A stretch of 37,581 bases of DNA, from assembly GCF_002727125.1 (NCBI RefSeq), contig NZ_NHOA01000037.1, positions 1 through 37,581 of the forward strand, written 5' to 3'. Below are positions 6,879 through 16,236 of this stretch, piece after piece. The first letter of the stretch is position 1, and each line of letters starts with the position of its first letter. This DNA comes from Halorubrum persicum (lineage in GTDB: Archaea; Halobacteriota; Halobacteria; Halobacteriales; Haloferacaceae). A model generated the notes under the pieces. That model worked only from the letters and a program-made list of their open reading frames with translations. It searched no databases and was not told the DNA's origin. Made by a program: the position numbers and the translations under genes.

Positions 6879-7286
6879 TCACCGACCGGCGGCCACTCCC
6901 TCGCGGACGCCGAACCGCCGCCTCACCACCCAGTACGCGACGGGGAGACAGCAGGCGAACGCGATCGGCCAGACGGTCAGCTGCGAGGCCGGATCGGGCG
7001 GTGAGACGAGGCTTCCGGCGACCAGTCCGCCGACCCCGGCGACGGTGACGGTGGCGGCGGTTCGCTCCCGCCGAGACGGGGGGGACTCGCGGGGCCGTCC
7101 GCGCCGCCACCACAGGAGGTAACACGCGATCGCGATACCCGAGACGGGCGCGAGAACGCCCCAGGCGACCGGGTGGGCGCTCCCGCGAGCGCGCGCGTCG
7201 AGGGTCACCCACGCGCCGGTCGCCGCCAAAACGGCAAGGAAGAGGGCGAAGCCGAACGCGACGGCGGGGGTGAGCTGAAGGGACAC
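6879..7286 (-). CDS. Small haloarchaeal membrane protein, function unknown
   Basis: This is a 135-residue protein with about four hydrophobic segments: 6-28, 39-60, about 79-97 and 102-121. Basic stretches (WWRRGRPRESPPSRRERT and VVRRRFG) follow the second and last segments. I recognise no enzymatic motif. The start is a GTG at 7286, with a TATA-like ATCGATTAC about 26 bp upstream. It is divergent from uvrB. Confidence 0.65.
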   Translation of the reverse strand: MSLQLTPAVAFGFALFLAVLAATGAWVTLDARARGSAHPVAWGVLAPVSGIAIACYLLWWRRGRPRESPPSRRERTAATVTVAGVGGLVAGSLVSPPDPASQLTVWPIAFACCLPVAYWVVRRRFGVREGVAAGR

Positions 7287-7413
7287 GGTTCGCCGTTCCG
7301 CCCAGTCGGTAATCGATTTTTCCCTGTGAGGGACCGTCAGCGCGGGGCGAATCTCGTTCTGTGATCCCCCTAGCCGCGCCGCTCAAGTGTCTCGCCGCCC
7401 AACGGCGCGTATC

Positions 7414-9468
7414 GTGAGCGACGCCGACTCTCCCCTCTCGGAGGACCGCCCGACCGTCGACCGCCCCCTCCGCGTCGACGCCCCGTTCGAGCCCGCGGGC
7501 GACCAGCCGGAGGCGATCGAGCAGCTCGTCGAGGGGTACGAGTCGGGCGCCGACAAGCAGACCCTCCTCGGCGTCACCGGCTCCGGGAAGACCAACACCG
7601 TCTCGTGGGTCGCCGAGGAGCTCGACCAGCCCACCCTCGTGCTCGCCCACAACAAGACGCTCGCGGCCCAGCTGTACGAGGAGTTCCGCGAGCTGTTCCC
7701 GGACAACGCGGTGGAGTACTTCGTCTCCTACTACGACTACTACCAGCCGGAGGCGTACGTCGAGCAGACGGACACGTTCATCGACAAGGAGATGTCGATC
7801 AACGAGGAGATCGACCGGCTGCGACACTCCGCGACGCGCTCGCTGCTCACCAGAGACGACGTGATCGTGGTCGCCTCCGTCTCGGCCATCTACGGGCTCG
7901 GCGACCCGCAGAACTACCGCGACATGGCGCTCCGCCTGGAGGTCGGCGAGGAGGTCGGTCGCGAGGAGCTGCTCGCCGACCTCGTCGACCTGAACTACGA
8001 GCGCAACGACGTGGACTTCACGCAGGGCACCTTCCGGGTGCGGGGCGACACAGTCGAGATCTACCCGATGTACGGGCGGTACGCGGTCCGAGTGGAGCTG
8101 TGGGGCGAGGAGATCGACCGGATGATCAAGGTCGACCCGATGAAAGGCGAGGTCGTCTCCGAGGAGCCCGCGGTCATGCTCCACCCCGCGGAGCACTACT
8201 CGATCCCGGACGACAAGCTGGAGCGGGCGATCGCGGAGATCGAGGACCTGCTGGAGAAACGGGTCAGCTACTTCGAGCGGCAGGGCGACCTCGTGGCCGC
8301 CCAGCGCATCGAGGAGCGCACCACCTTCGACATCGAGATGCTCCGGGAGGCGGGGTACTGCTCCGGGATCGAGAACTACTCGGTCCACATGGACGACCGC
8401 GAGTCCGGCGACGCCCCCTACACCCTCCTCGACTACTTCCCCGACGACTTCCTCACCGTCGTCGACGAGTCCCACCAGACGATCCCGCAGATAAAGGGCC
8501 AGTACGAGGGCGACAAGTCGCGGAAGGACTCGCTGGTCGAGAACGGGTTCCGGCTCCCGACCGCCTACGACAACCGCCCGCTCACCTTCGAGGAGTTCGA
8601 GGAGAAGACCGACCGCACCCTTTACGTCTCGGCGACGCCCGGCGGCTACGAGCGCGAGACGTCCGACCGGATCGTCGAGCAGATCGTCCGCCCCACCCAC
8701 CTCGTCGACCCGAAGGTCGAGGTGACGGAGGCGACCGGGCAGGTCGAGGACCTCTTAGAGCGGGTCGGCGACCGGATCGAGCGCGACGAGCGCGTGCTCG
8801 TCACCACGCTCACCAAGCGGATGGCCGAGGACCTCACGGAGTACTTCGAGGAGGCCGGGATCGACGTGGCGTACATGCACGACGAGACGGACACGCTCGA
8901 ACGACACGAGATCATCCGCGACCTCCGGCTGGGCAACATCGACGTGCTCGTCGGGATCAACCTGCTCCGCGAGGGGCTCGACATTCCCGAAGTGAGCCTC
9001 GTCGCCATCCTCGACGCCGACCAGGAGGGGTTCCTCCGCTCCACCACGACGCTCGTCCAGACGATGGGGCGGGCCGCGCGCAACGTCAACGGCGAGGTCG
9101 TCCTCTACGCCGACCGAATGACCGACTCGATGGAGGCAGCGATCGAGGAGACCCAGCGCCGCCGCGAGATCCAACTGGAGTACAACGCCGAGCACGGCCA
9201 CGAGGCGACCACCATCGACAAGCCGGTCGGCGAGACGAACCTCCCCGGCTCGAAGACGGACACCTCCTCGGTCAGCGTCGGCGACGTCGAGAGCGAGGCC
9301 GAGGCGAAAGCGCAGATCGAAGCCCTCGAAGGGCGGATGGACGAGGCCGCGAGCAACCTGGAGTTCGAGCTGGCGGCCGACATCCGCGACCGGATCGCGG
9401 AGCTCCGCCGCGCGTTCGAGCTCGACGGCGGCGACGACGGCGTGCCGGCGCCGATGATCGACGAGTAG
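7414..9468 (+). CDS. uvrB: Excinuclease ABC subunit UvrB
   Basis: UvrB is the damage-verifying helicase of bacterial-type nucleotide excision repair, loaded by UvrA and joined by UvrC. The protein has 684 residues, the normal length. Visible features are GVTGSGKT (53-60, Walker A), the beta-hairpin region [29 protein letters not shown], the DESH box, the helicase motifs [17 protein letters not shown] and [19 protein letters not shown], and a C-terminal UVR motif ([20 protein letters not shown]) that contacts UvrC. I chose the GTG at 7414 (MSDADSPL); an in-frame GTG at 7387 would add nine residues. uvrA and uvrC are not in the window. Confidence 0.96.
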   Translation: MSDADSPLSEDRPTVDRPLRVDAPFEPAGDQPEAIEQLVEGYESGADKQTLLGVTGSGKTNTVSWVAEELDQPTLVLAHNKTLAAQLYEEFRELFPDNAVEYFVSYYDYYQPEAYVEQTDTFIDKEMSINEEIDRLRHSATRSLLTRDDVIVVASVSAIYGLGDPQNYRDMALRLEVGEEVGREELLADLVDLNYERNDVDFTQGTFRVRGDTVEIYPMYGRYAVRVELWGEEIDRMIKVDPMKGEVVSEEPAVMLHPAEHYSIPDDKLERAIAEIEDLLEKRVSYFERQGDLVAAQRIEERTTFDIEMLREAGYCSGIENYSVHMDDRESGDAPYTLLDYFPDDFLTVVDESHQTIPQIKGQYEGDKSRKDSLVENGFRLPTAYDNRPLTFEEFEEKTDRTLYVSATPGGYERETSDRIVEQIVRPTHLVDPKVEVTEATGQVEDLLERVGDRIERDERVLVTTLTKRMAEDLTEYFEEAGIDVAYMHDETDTLERHEIIRDLRLGNIDVLVGINLLREGLDIPEVSLVAILDADQEGFLRSTTTLVQTMGRAARNVNGEVVLYADRMTDSMEAAIEETQRRREIQLEYNAEHGHEATTIDKPVGETNLPGSKTDTSSVSVGDVESEAEAKAQIEALEGRMDEAASNLEFELAADIRDRIAELRRAFELDGGDDGVPAPMIDE

Positions 9469-9542
9469 TCGAGCGCCTCCATCGATCCGACCGCCTCTCC
9501 CCCGGATCCGATTCTCGCGCGCCGAAAGCCACGACGACGGGG

Positions 9543-9551
9543 TTTTTAATT
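9543..9551 (+). promoter_or_regulatory. TATA box of the lipoprotein gene
   Basis: TTTTTAATT is centred 26 bp before the ATG at 9573, predicting a leaderless mRNA. The T run may also help terminate uvrB. Confidence 0.6.
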
Positions 9552-9572
9552 GCGACCGTCGGAGCCTGTCAC

Positions 9573-10103
9573 ATGAAGCGCCGCGCGGCGGTGGCCGGGA
9601 TTCTCGGTGTCGCCAGCGCGGGCTGTACCGACCGCCTCCACGACCTCGCGGCGTCGACGCCGCGGGACCTCGCGGTCCGGAGCCGCTACGTCGACGGGAA
9701 CCCGCTCGTCGAGGGGCAGAGCGTCCGTTCGCTGCCCGAAGAGCTCGTGACCCACGCCGCCTCCTTCCGGTCGAAGTCGGAGGCGAAGGCGGCGGTCCTC
9801 CCCGGTCAGCCGGAGACGATGGCGTTCGTCGAGGAGACGTCGTTCGTCGACGACGGCGGCGGGTCAGTGATCGTCGCCGCCCAGCGGCTCACCGCGCCGG
9901 AGGTCGAGCTTCGGTTGGGGTCGATCAGCCGTACGGGAGAGCGGTCCCTCCGCATCGCCGTGGACATCGCGGGCGTTCGCGGCGAGGTCGAGACCGACGA
10001 CCCCGTGGTCAAGACCCTCCTCCTGCGGCTGACGGACGAGCGGGGGCCGCCAGAGCGCATCATCGTCTCGATCGAGGGGGACCGCGCCGGCGTGACCGTC
10101 TGA
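9573..10103 (+). CDS. Putative secreted lipoprotein, function unknown
   Basis: This is a 176-residue protein starting MKRRAAVAGILGVASAGC. A basic twin-arginine-like N-terminus, a short hydrophobic core and a lipobox-like ASAGC ending at Cys18 suggest export, probably by Tat as for most haloarchaeal lipoproteins, with lipid attachment at the cysteine. The mature part is hydrophilic with alternating strand-like segments (VIVAAQRL, VELRLGSI, SLRIAVDIAG, RIIVSIEG). I recognise no catalytic motif. The start is supported by the TATA box at 9543. Confidence 0.7.
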   Translation: MKRRAAVAGILGVASAGCTDRLHDLAASTPRDLAVRSRYVDGNPLVEGQSVRSLPEELVTHAASFRSKSEAKAAVLPGQPETMAFVEETSFVDDGGGSVIVAAQRLTAPEVELRLGSISRTGERSLRIAVDIAGVRGEVETDDPVVKTLLLRLTDERGPPERIIVSIEGDRAGVTV

Positions 10104-10190
10104 GGCGGACCGGCACCGCACGGTGCGCCCACCGCCCGCATCGCGCCGGAGTCCCGGGGTCGTTTAGTGGCTCGGCGGTCTTCCGCCGGT

Positions 10191-10790
10191 ATGCCATCTC
10201 TTCGCCGTCGCCTCGTCGGCGCCGCGCTGCTCGCCGCCGGCGCCGTTACGTTCGGGGTCGCGATCACGATTGCGCCCGTGATCGTGCCCGAAGTCGGGAC
10301 CGCGTCCGGCACCCCCGATATCGTCGTGCCGTCGCCGGTCTCGCTGCTGGCCGCGCCCGCGCTCCTCGCGGCCGGGTCGGTGCTCCTCGTCTCCGGGGGG
10401 GCCACGCTCCGCGACGCCGGGCTCTCGGCACGCGCCGCCCTCCTCGCGCCCGCGCTCGGCGCCGTCGGCGCGCTCGCGTTCGGCACCGGGATCGGCACCG
10501 AGTTCGGGGCCCCCCTCACCGCGTTCGCCGCCTCGGGGACGCTCACGGCCCTGAGCACCGGCCCGCCCGGTACGATCGCCGCCGGCGCCGCCGCCGGCGC
10601 GACGGTGGCCCCCGTGGTCCGCGCGGCGACGACGGAGGATACGGTCGCGCTGCTCGTCGGCGCGACCCTGCTGCTCGCGTCGATCGCCGTCGGCTCCGAG
10701 TCCCCGCTCACCCTCGCTGCCGGGGGCGTCACCGGAGCGCTCGCGGTCGGCGCGCTCTGGGCGATCGACCCGGCGACGTGGCGGCCCTAA
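10191..10790 (+). CDS. Multi-pass membrane protein, function unknown
   Basis: This is a 199-residue, very Ala/Gly/Val-rich protein with about six hydrophobic segments and short loops, starting MPSLRRRLVGAALLAAG. It has no charged catalytic motif. The start at 10191 is preferred over a GTG at 10167 because a TATA-like CGTTTAGT (10161-10168) lies about 27 bp upstream. It could be a small transporter subunit or a structural membrane protein; I cannot say which. The C-terminus is followed by the long regulatory region of nrdA. Confidence 0.6.
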   Translation: MPSLRRRLVGAALLAAGAVTFGVAITIAPVIVPEVGTASGTPDIVVPSPVSLLAAPALLAAGSVLLVSGGATLRDAGLSARAALLAPALGAVGALAFGTGIGTEFGAPLTAFAASGTLTALSTGPPGTIAAGAAAGATVAPVVRAATTEDTVALLVGATLLLASIAVGSESPLTLAAGGVTGALAVGALWAIDPATWRP

Positions 10791-11174
10791 CCCCGCTACC
10801 GGAGTTGGAGCCGCCGGCGGCGCCGTCGACCCGTCTCGCCGATCGGCCAGACCGCGCGAGCGGCGACTGCAGCGCCACAAAGGACGAAGTCAGCCGCGCG
10901 TGTTCGGAGCCGCCGCGCCGCTCTCCTCGTGCGCAACTATACAATCTAAGTTGTATTACTGAAATCCTGTTGGTAATATTTATCCCGGTGGAGCCGGAGG
11001 TGTCTGACACGGTTCGAACGGGAGACACCGCCGATCGCGGCCGGTAGCGGCGCTTTCGCGGCGATCGGAGCGAGGCCCGCGAGTGGCAACGCCGTCGACC
11101 ACGCTGCGGCGGATCGGGGTCGATCGGCTCGCGGCAGGTCGGACCCCGGACGAGCCGAGCACATCGGACACATC
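10791..11174 (+). promoter_or_regulatory. Regulatory region and leader of nrdAB
   Basis: This 384-bp stretch has no gene. It holds an inverted repeat ATACAA-N6-TTGTAT (10939-10956), a TATA box TAATATTTAT (10974-10983), a palindrome GTGTC-T-GACAC (11000-11010) at the predicted start site near 11005, the palindrome GTTCGAAC (11012-11019), and an 8-bp inverted repeat CCGATCGC/GCGATCGG (11031-11038 and 11061-11068) within a leader of about 170 nt. The density of symmetric sites implies control by one or more regulators. None matches the 16-bp NrdR consensus. I see nothing notable in 10791-10930. Confidence 0.55.
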
Positions 11175-13772
11175 ATGAGCACGACGACACACGACACCGC
11201 GGTTCGCGACCTGCTCGACCGGGCTCGGGCGGGCCACGAAGACGTACTGGACGACGACGAACGCGACCGGATCGCAGACGAGATCGAACGGGCGCTGTAC
11301 GACGGCGCCGATCCCGGCGAGGTGGCCGAGGCGACCGTCGACGCGCTCACGGCGCGCATCGAACGCGACCCCGCCTACGACGCCGCGGCCGCGCGCGTCG
11401 CTCGCGAGGACTACTTCAGGCGGGTAACCGGCGAGCGGCCGCCCGCGGCCGACGACGCGCTCGCGGCGGCGTACCGCGACTCCTTCCGAGCGGCGATCGA
11501 CCACGGGCTCGACGCCGATCTGCTCGACGAGCGGATGGGGGAGTACGACCTCGATCGGCTCGCCGGCGCGATCGAGCCGCGGCGGGACGAGCTGTTCGAT
11601 TACACCGCGCTCGACACGCTCGAACAGCGGTACTACCTGCGGGAGGCGGACGCGGAGCCGTTCGAGCTCCCGCAGGTCTTCTGGATGCGGGTCGCGATGG
11701 GCGTCGCGCTGCGGGAGGACCCGTCAGAGCGGGAAGCCCGCGCCGAGGAGTTCTACGAGGTGCTCTCGACGCTGCGGTTCGTCCACTCCACGCCGACGCT
11801 GTTCCACGCCGGGACGACCCATCCCCAGCTCTCCTCGTGTTACCTCACGACCGTCCCCGACGACCTGGAGGGGATCTTCGACGCGTACAAGGAACACGCC
11901 ACGCTCTCGAAGTGGTCCGGGGGGCTCGGCAACGACTGGACCCCGCTGCGGGCCGACGGCGCGCTGATCTCCTCGACGGGCGTCGAGTCCACCGGCACGG
12001 TCCCGTTCCTCAAGATCTCGAACGACGTGACCGGCGCGATCAACCGGTCCGGGAAGCGCCGGGGCGCCGCGGCCGCCTACCTCGAGGCGTGGCACCTCGA
12101 CTTCCCCGCGTTCATCGATCTCCGCCGGAACACCGGCGACGAGCGCCGCCGCACGCACGACATGAACACCGCGGCGTGGGTGCCCGATCTGTTCATGAAG
12201 CGGGTCGCGAACGACGGGAAGTGGACGCTGTTCTCGCCCGACGAGGTCCCCGACCTCCATGACACCTACGGCGAGGAGTTCGAGGCGCTGTACGAGGAGT
12301 ACGAGGACGCCGCCGAAAACGGCGAGCTCCGCCAGCACGAGACGGTCGACGCGAGCGGGCTCTGGCGGGAGATGCTCACCCGACTGTTCGAGACGGGCCA
12401 TCCGTGGATCACGTTCAAGGACCCCTGTAACGTCCGGTCGCCACAGGACCACGTCGGCGTCGTCAACTCCTCGAACCTCTGTACGGAGATCACGCTCAAC
12501 ACGAGCGAGGAGGAGACCGCCGTCTGTAACCTCGGCTCGGTCAACCTCGCGCGTCACATGACGTTCCGCGGCGACGCCGAGACGCACCCCGCCCCCGACG
12601 ACGTCGCGGTCGCGGCGCGGAGCGGATCCGAGACGGACGACTCCGCCGTCGGTCTCGGCGCCGACGGCGAGGCCGCCGAACTCGACGCCGACCTGTTCGC
12701 CGACACCGCCGAGACGGCGATGCGGATGCTCGACAACGTCGTCGACCTCAACTTCTACCCGACCGAGAAGGCCGAGCGCTCGAACATGCGACACCGGCCG
12801 ATCGGGCTGGGGCTGATGGGGTTCCACGAGGCGCTGCAGCTCGCCCGCGTCCCGATGAACTCCGAGCGCGCGCTCGGCTTCGCGGGGCGGGCCGGCGAGC
12901 TGCTCGGCTACCACGCGATCGACAACTCCGCGAGGCTGGCGGCCGAGCGCGGCACGTACGAGACGTTCGAGGGGTCGAAGTGGGACCGTAACGTGTTACC
13001 GCAAGACACTCTCGACCTGCTGGCCGACGAGCGCGACCGGGAGATCCCGGTCGACCGCGAGGAGACGCTCGACTGGGAGGCGGTCCGCGAGCGGATCGCC
13101 GAACACGGCATGCGGAACTCCAACACCACCGCGGTGGCGCCGACGGCGACGATCTCCACCATCGCCGGCACCTCGCCTTCGATCGAGCCGCTGTACTCGA
13201 ATCTCTACGTCAAATCCAACATGTCCGGCGACTTCACCGTCGTCAACGAGCGGCTCGTCGCCGACCTCAAGGCCGAGGGGCAGTGGGGCGCCGAGGCGCT
13301 CGACCGGCTGAAGTACCGCGACGGCGCGGTCGGCGACCTCGACCTGCCCGGCGACCTCTCCGATCTCTACCGCGGCGCCTTCGAGATCGATCCGCGCCAC
13401 CAGCTCCGGCTCACGGCGCGACGGGGGGCGTGGATCGACCAGAGCCAGTCGCACAACGTCTTCTTCCCGTCGACCGACGGCTCGCTGCTCACCGACGTGT
13501 ACGAGACCGCGTGGGAGCTCGGCCTGAAGACGACCTACTACCTGCGCACCCTCGGCGCGTCGAGCATCGAGCAGTCGACCCTCGACATGAGCGAGTACGA
13601 CGACACCCAGTCGCGCGGCGGGGACGCCGACGGCGGGCCCGGGTTCGGCGACGACGCGGACAGCGACGACGCCAACGACGCGGACGCCGACGGCCCGACC
13701 ACCGACTCGTCGAGCGCGGCGGGAGACGACCTCCCGACCGTCGAGGATCCGACGTGCGACGCCTGCCAGTGA
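11175..13772 (+). CDS. nrdA: Class I ribonucleotide reductase, alpha subunit
   Basis: NrdA reduces ribonucleotides to deoxyribonucleotides using a radical passed from NrdB. The protein has 865 residues. Active-site features are all present: Cys222 in SSCYLT, Asn434, Cys436 and Glu438 in NLCTE, Cys451 in VCNLGSVNL, the radical-path pair Tyr788-Tyr789, and a redox C-terminal tail TCDACQ with Cys861 and Cys864. The first 75 residues resemble only the later helices of the ATP cone; the RDG-type N-terminal part is absent, so overall dATP inhibition may be lost. An acidic insertion lies near 465-510, and an Asp/Ser-rich linker precedes the tail. nrdB follows after 66 bp. Confidence 0.94.
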   Translation: MSTTTHDTAVRDLLDRARAGHEDVLDDDERDRIADEIERALYDGADPGEVAEATVDALTARIERDPAYDAAAARVAREDYFRRVTGERPPAADDALAAAYRDSFRAAIDHGLDADLLDERMGEYDLDRLAGAIEPRRDELFDYTALDTLEQRYYLREADAEPFELPQVFWMRVAMGVALREDPSEREARAEEFYEVLSTLRFVHSTPTLFHAGTTHPQLSSCYLTTVPDDLEGIFDAYKEHATLSKWSGGLGNDWTPLRADGALISSTGVESTGTVPFLKISNDVTGAINRSGKRRGAAAAYLEAWHLDFPAFIDLRRNTGDERRRTHDMNTAAWVPDLFMKRVANDGKWTLFSPDEVPDLHDTYGEEFEALYEEYEDAAENGELRQHETVDASGLWREMLTRLFETGHPWITFKDPCNVRSPQDHVGVVNSSNLCTEITLNTSEEETAVCNLGSVNLARHMTFRGDAETHPAPDDVAVAARSGSETDDSAVGLGADGEAAELDADLFADTAETAMRMLDNVVDLNFYPTEKAERSNMRHRPIGLGLMGFHEALQLARVPMNSERALGFAGRAGELLGYHAIDNSARLAAERGTYETFEGSKWDRNVLPQDTLDLLADERDREIPVDREETLDWEAVRERIAEHGMRNSNTTAVAPTATISTIAGTSPSIEPLYSNLYVKSNMSGDFTVVNERLVADLKAEGQWGAEALDRLKYRDGAVGDLDLPGDLSDLYRGAFEIDPRHQLRLTARRGAWIDQSQSHNVFFPSTDGSLLTDVYETAWELGLKTTYYLRTLGASSIEQSTLDMSEYDDTQSRGGDADGGPGFGDDADSDDANDADADGPTTDSSSAAGDDLPTVEDPTCDACQ

Positions 13773-13838
13773 CGACGCGACGCGAGATCGCCCACGGTAA
13801 CGACACCGGCCACACCGAACGACACCACCAACCTCACG

Positions 13839-14831
13839 ATGCCGATACTCAACACCGACAGCCAGCACGACCCGAACAAGATCCTGCCGATCGAGTACGA
13901 CTGGGCCCGCGAGTACTACCAGAACGGCGTCAACAACAACTGGGTCCCCGAGGAGATTCCGATGGCGGACGACATCCATCAGTGGGAGAACGACGAGCTC
14001 ACCGAAGCGGAGCGCCAACTCGTCGAGTGGAACCTCGGGTTCTTCTCGACGGCGGAGTCGCTGACGGCGAACAACCTCGTGCTGGCCGTCTACGACTACG
14101 TCACCGCCCCGGAGTGCCGCCAGTACCTGCTCCGGCAGGCGTACGAGGAGGCGATCCACACGGACACGTTCATCTACTGCTGTGACTCGCTCGGCTTCGA
14201 GCCGGAGTACATGTACGGGATGTACGACCGGATCCCGGCCATCCAGCAGAAAGACGAGTTCGTCGTCGACCTGACGCGCTCCATCGACGACCCGGCGTTC
14301 ACCGTCGAGACCGACGAGGACGTCCGCGAACTCCTCCGCGATCTCGTCGGCTTCTACGTGATCATGGAGGGGATCTTCTTCTACGCCGGCTTCGCGATGA
14401 TGCTCGCGTTGAAGCGGCGCGGGAAGATGGTCGGCGTCGGCGAGCAGTTCGAGTACATCATGCGCGACGAGTCGCTCCACCTGAACTTCGGGGTCGACCT
14501 GATCAACACGATCCGCGAGGAACACCCGGGGGTCTGGACCGACGAGTTCGAGGCGGAGATCGACGAGCTGATCCGCGAGGCCGTCGAGCTGGAGTCGACC
14601 TACGCCGAAGCGGCGTGTCCGCCGGACCTCATGGGGATGTCCGCCGAGGGGTTCGTCGAGTACGTGGAGTACATCGCCGACCGGCGGCTCACCCAGCTGG
14701 GCATGGACGAGCGGTTCGACACGGAGAACCCGTTCCCGTGGATGTCGGAGGCGGTCGACCTGAACCGCGAGGCGAACTTCTTCGAGCGGCAGGTCACCGA
14801 GTACCAGTCCGGGGGATCGCTGGACTGGTAG
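13839..14831 (+). CDS. nrdB: Ribonucleotide reductase beta subunit, class Ic-like
   Basis: This is a 330-residue R2-type ferritin-fold protein that generates the radical for NrdA. The metal-ligand set is Glu73, Glu104, His107, Glu177, Glu211 and His214. The position of the radical tyrosine, four residues after His107, is Phe111 (codon 14169-14171), and the first ligand is Glu instead of Asp. The residue spacings (31, 3, 4, 66, 34, 3) match those of Chlamydia trachomatis R2 (89, 120, 123, 127, 193, 227, 230), the founding class Ic enzyme with a Mn/Fe cofactor and no tyrosyl radical. Trp35 matches the conserved radical-transfer Trp48 of E. coli, and Tyr322 lies in the C-terminal tail. Class Ic is inferred from these residues. 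Confidence 0.93.
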   Translation: MPILNTDSQHDPNKILPIEYDWAREYYQNGVNNNWVPEEIPMADDIHQWENDELTEAERQLVEWNLGFFSTAESLTANNLVLAVYDYVTAPECRQYLLRQAYEEAIHTDTFIYCCDSLGFEPEYMYGMYDRIPAIQQKDEFVVDLTRSIDDPAFTVETDEDVRELLRDLVGFYVIMEGIFFYAGFAMMLALKRRGKMVGVGEQFEYIMRDESLHLNFGVDLINTIREEHPGVWTDEFEAEIDELIREAVELESTYAEAACPPDLMGMSAEGFVEYVEYIADRRLTQLGMDERFDTENPFPWMSEAVDLNREANFFERQVTEYQSGGSLDW

Positions 14832-14846
14832 TCGGCGGCGTCCCGA

Positions 14847-16082
14847 TCACCCCGGTCGCTCGCTCTCTGACTCCAGTTCGATGTCGCGGTCGGCCTCGCG
14901 CATCTCCGCCGCGTCTCCCTCCTGAGGCGTGAGGTCGACGTCGCGAGCCGTGTCGGCGTCGCGCGTCTCGTCGGTCCGGAGGTCGCTGTCGGCCACCGTG
15001 TCCAGCTGTTCGAGGGCGCTCTCGATGTCCTCCAGTCCGAGGAGCTTCTCCGTCTCCTCGTCGAACTCCTTGCCCTCCAACCCCTCCATCTGTTGGACGT
15101 CGGAGCCGGAGAGGGCCTTGCCGTAGCGGCCGACGAGGCTGGTGAGCTCCTGGGGGAGGACGAAGGTGGTGGACTCGCCCTTGCCGATCTCTTCGAGGGT
15201 CTCCATGCCGCGCTCGATGATGGCGCGCTCGCCCATCGACTCGGCCGAGCGCGCGCGGAGGACGGTCGAAATCGCGTCCCCCTGTGCCTCGAGGATCTGG
15301 CTCTGCTTTTCGCCCTGCGCGCGGATGATGTTGGACTGTTTGTCACCCTCGGCCTGCTCGACGGCGGAGCGGCGTTCCCCCTGCGCTTCGAGGATCATCG
15401 CGCGGCGACGGCGCTCGGCGCCCGTCTGTTGCTCCATCGCGCGCTGGACCTCCTGTGAGGGGCTCACCTCGCGGACCTCGACCGCCTCGACGCGGATCCC
15501 CCACTCGTCCGTCGGCTCGTCTAACTCCTCGTTGATGCGGTCGTTGATCTGGTCGCGCCGGGAGAGCGTGTCGTCGAGTTCCATGTCGCCGAGAACGGCG
15601 CGGAGGGTGGTCTGTGCGAGGTTCGAGACGGCGTTCTTGTAGTCGTCCACTTCGAGGAACGCCTTCTTGGCGTCCATCACCTTGATGTAGACGACCGCGT
15701 CCGCCGTCACCGGCGAGTTGTCCCGCGTGATCGCCGACTGGCTCGGCACGTCGATCGTCTGCGTCCGCATGTCGAACGCGTACGTCCGCGAGACGAACGG
15801 CGGGATGAGGTGGACGCCGGGCTCGAGGAGCTTGCGGAACTCGCCGAAGACGGTGAGCGCCTCCTTGTCGTAGGCGTCGACGATCTCGACGGCGCTGACG
15901 ACCGTCACCGCCGCGACCAACACCGCGAGCGCCGCGACGCCGAACACCAGGCTCTGGCTGAGGAGGGCGAAGCCGACGAGGAGGGCGCCCGCGAGCGCCG
16001 TGTACTGCCAGACGGAGTCGGGGATGCCGCTCATCGAGTCCTCCAACTGGAAGGAGTCGCCGCGCGGACCTTGGGTTCCCAT
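14847..16082 (-). CDS. SPFH/stomatin-like membrane protein
   Basis: This is a 411-residue band-7 (SPFH) protein. Two hydrophobic segments lie near residues 27-70. The SPFH domain follows (about 65-240), recognised by VPSQSAITRDNSPVTADAVVY and LRAVLGDMELDDTLS. Next comes a long coiled-coil region of Glu/Gln/Arg repeats (ILEAQGERRSAVEQAEGDKQ and similar), a small conserved STTFVLPQEL segment, and an acidic unstructured tail. Such proteins form large membrane-bound cages and interact with proteases or NfeD partners; no NfeD gene is adjacent here. The start has a TATA-like CTGTTAACG near 16107. Confidence 0.92.
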   Translation of the reverse strand: MGTQGPRGDSFQLEDSMSGIPDSVWQYTALAGALLVGFALLSQSLVFGVAALAVLVAAVTVVSAVEIVDAYDKEALTVFGEFRKLLEPGVHLIPPFVSRTYAFDMRTQTIDVPSQSAITRDNSPVTADAVVYIKVMDAKKAFLEVDDYKNAVSNLAQTTLRAVLGDMELDDTLSRRDQINDRINEELDEPTDEWGIRVEAVEVREVSPSQEVQRAMEQQTGAERRRRAMILEAQGERRSAVEQAEGDKQSNIIRAQGEKQSQILEAQGDAISTVLRARSAESMGERAIIERGMETLEEIGKGESTTFVLPQELTSLVGRYGKALSGSDVQQMEGLEGKEFDEETEKLLGLEDIESALEQLDTVADSDLRTDETRDADTARDVDLTPQEGDAAEMREADRDIELESESERPG

Positions 16083-16205
16083 AAGGTGAGTTACGGTTCG
16101 ACGCTGTTAACGGTTGCCACGAGAACGGTCGTGTGGCCCGAAAGCGCCGCGACACCGCGGAGAGCCGTCTCCGAGGAACCGGAAACGTCCGCGAGGTCCG
16201 GGCGG

Positions 16206-16213
16206 CTTTAAGC
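16206..16213 (+). promoter_or_regulatory. TATA box of the sulfhydrylase gene
   Basis: CTTTAAGC is centred about 27 bp before the ATG at 16237, predicting a leaderless mRNA and supporting that start over the longer open frame. Confidence 0.5.
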
Positions 16214-16236
16214 GCCGGGCGCGCCCACACGAGGGT

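Noticed and set aside
6844..8700. Very long minus-strand open frame opposite uvrB
   Set aside because: High GC and the codon pattern of uvrB keep the antisense frame open; the translation has no recognisable domain.
10939..10956. Inverted repeat upstream of nrdA as an NrdR box
   Set aside because: The arms ATACAA/TTGTAT do not fit the 16-bp NrdR consensus of ACAC/GTGT ends.
11011..11019. GGTTCGAAC resembling the T-loop of a tRNA
   Set aside because: Flanking bases do not form a T stem and no D arm, anticodon arm or acceptor stem is present. It is better read as a palindrome in the nrdA leader.
12996..14525. Long minus-strand open frame opposite nrdA and nrdB
   Set aside because: Shadow of the two real genes; the composition is Val/Asp/Arg-rich without motifs.
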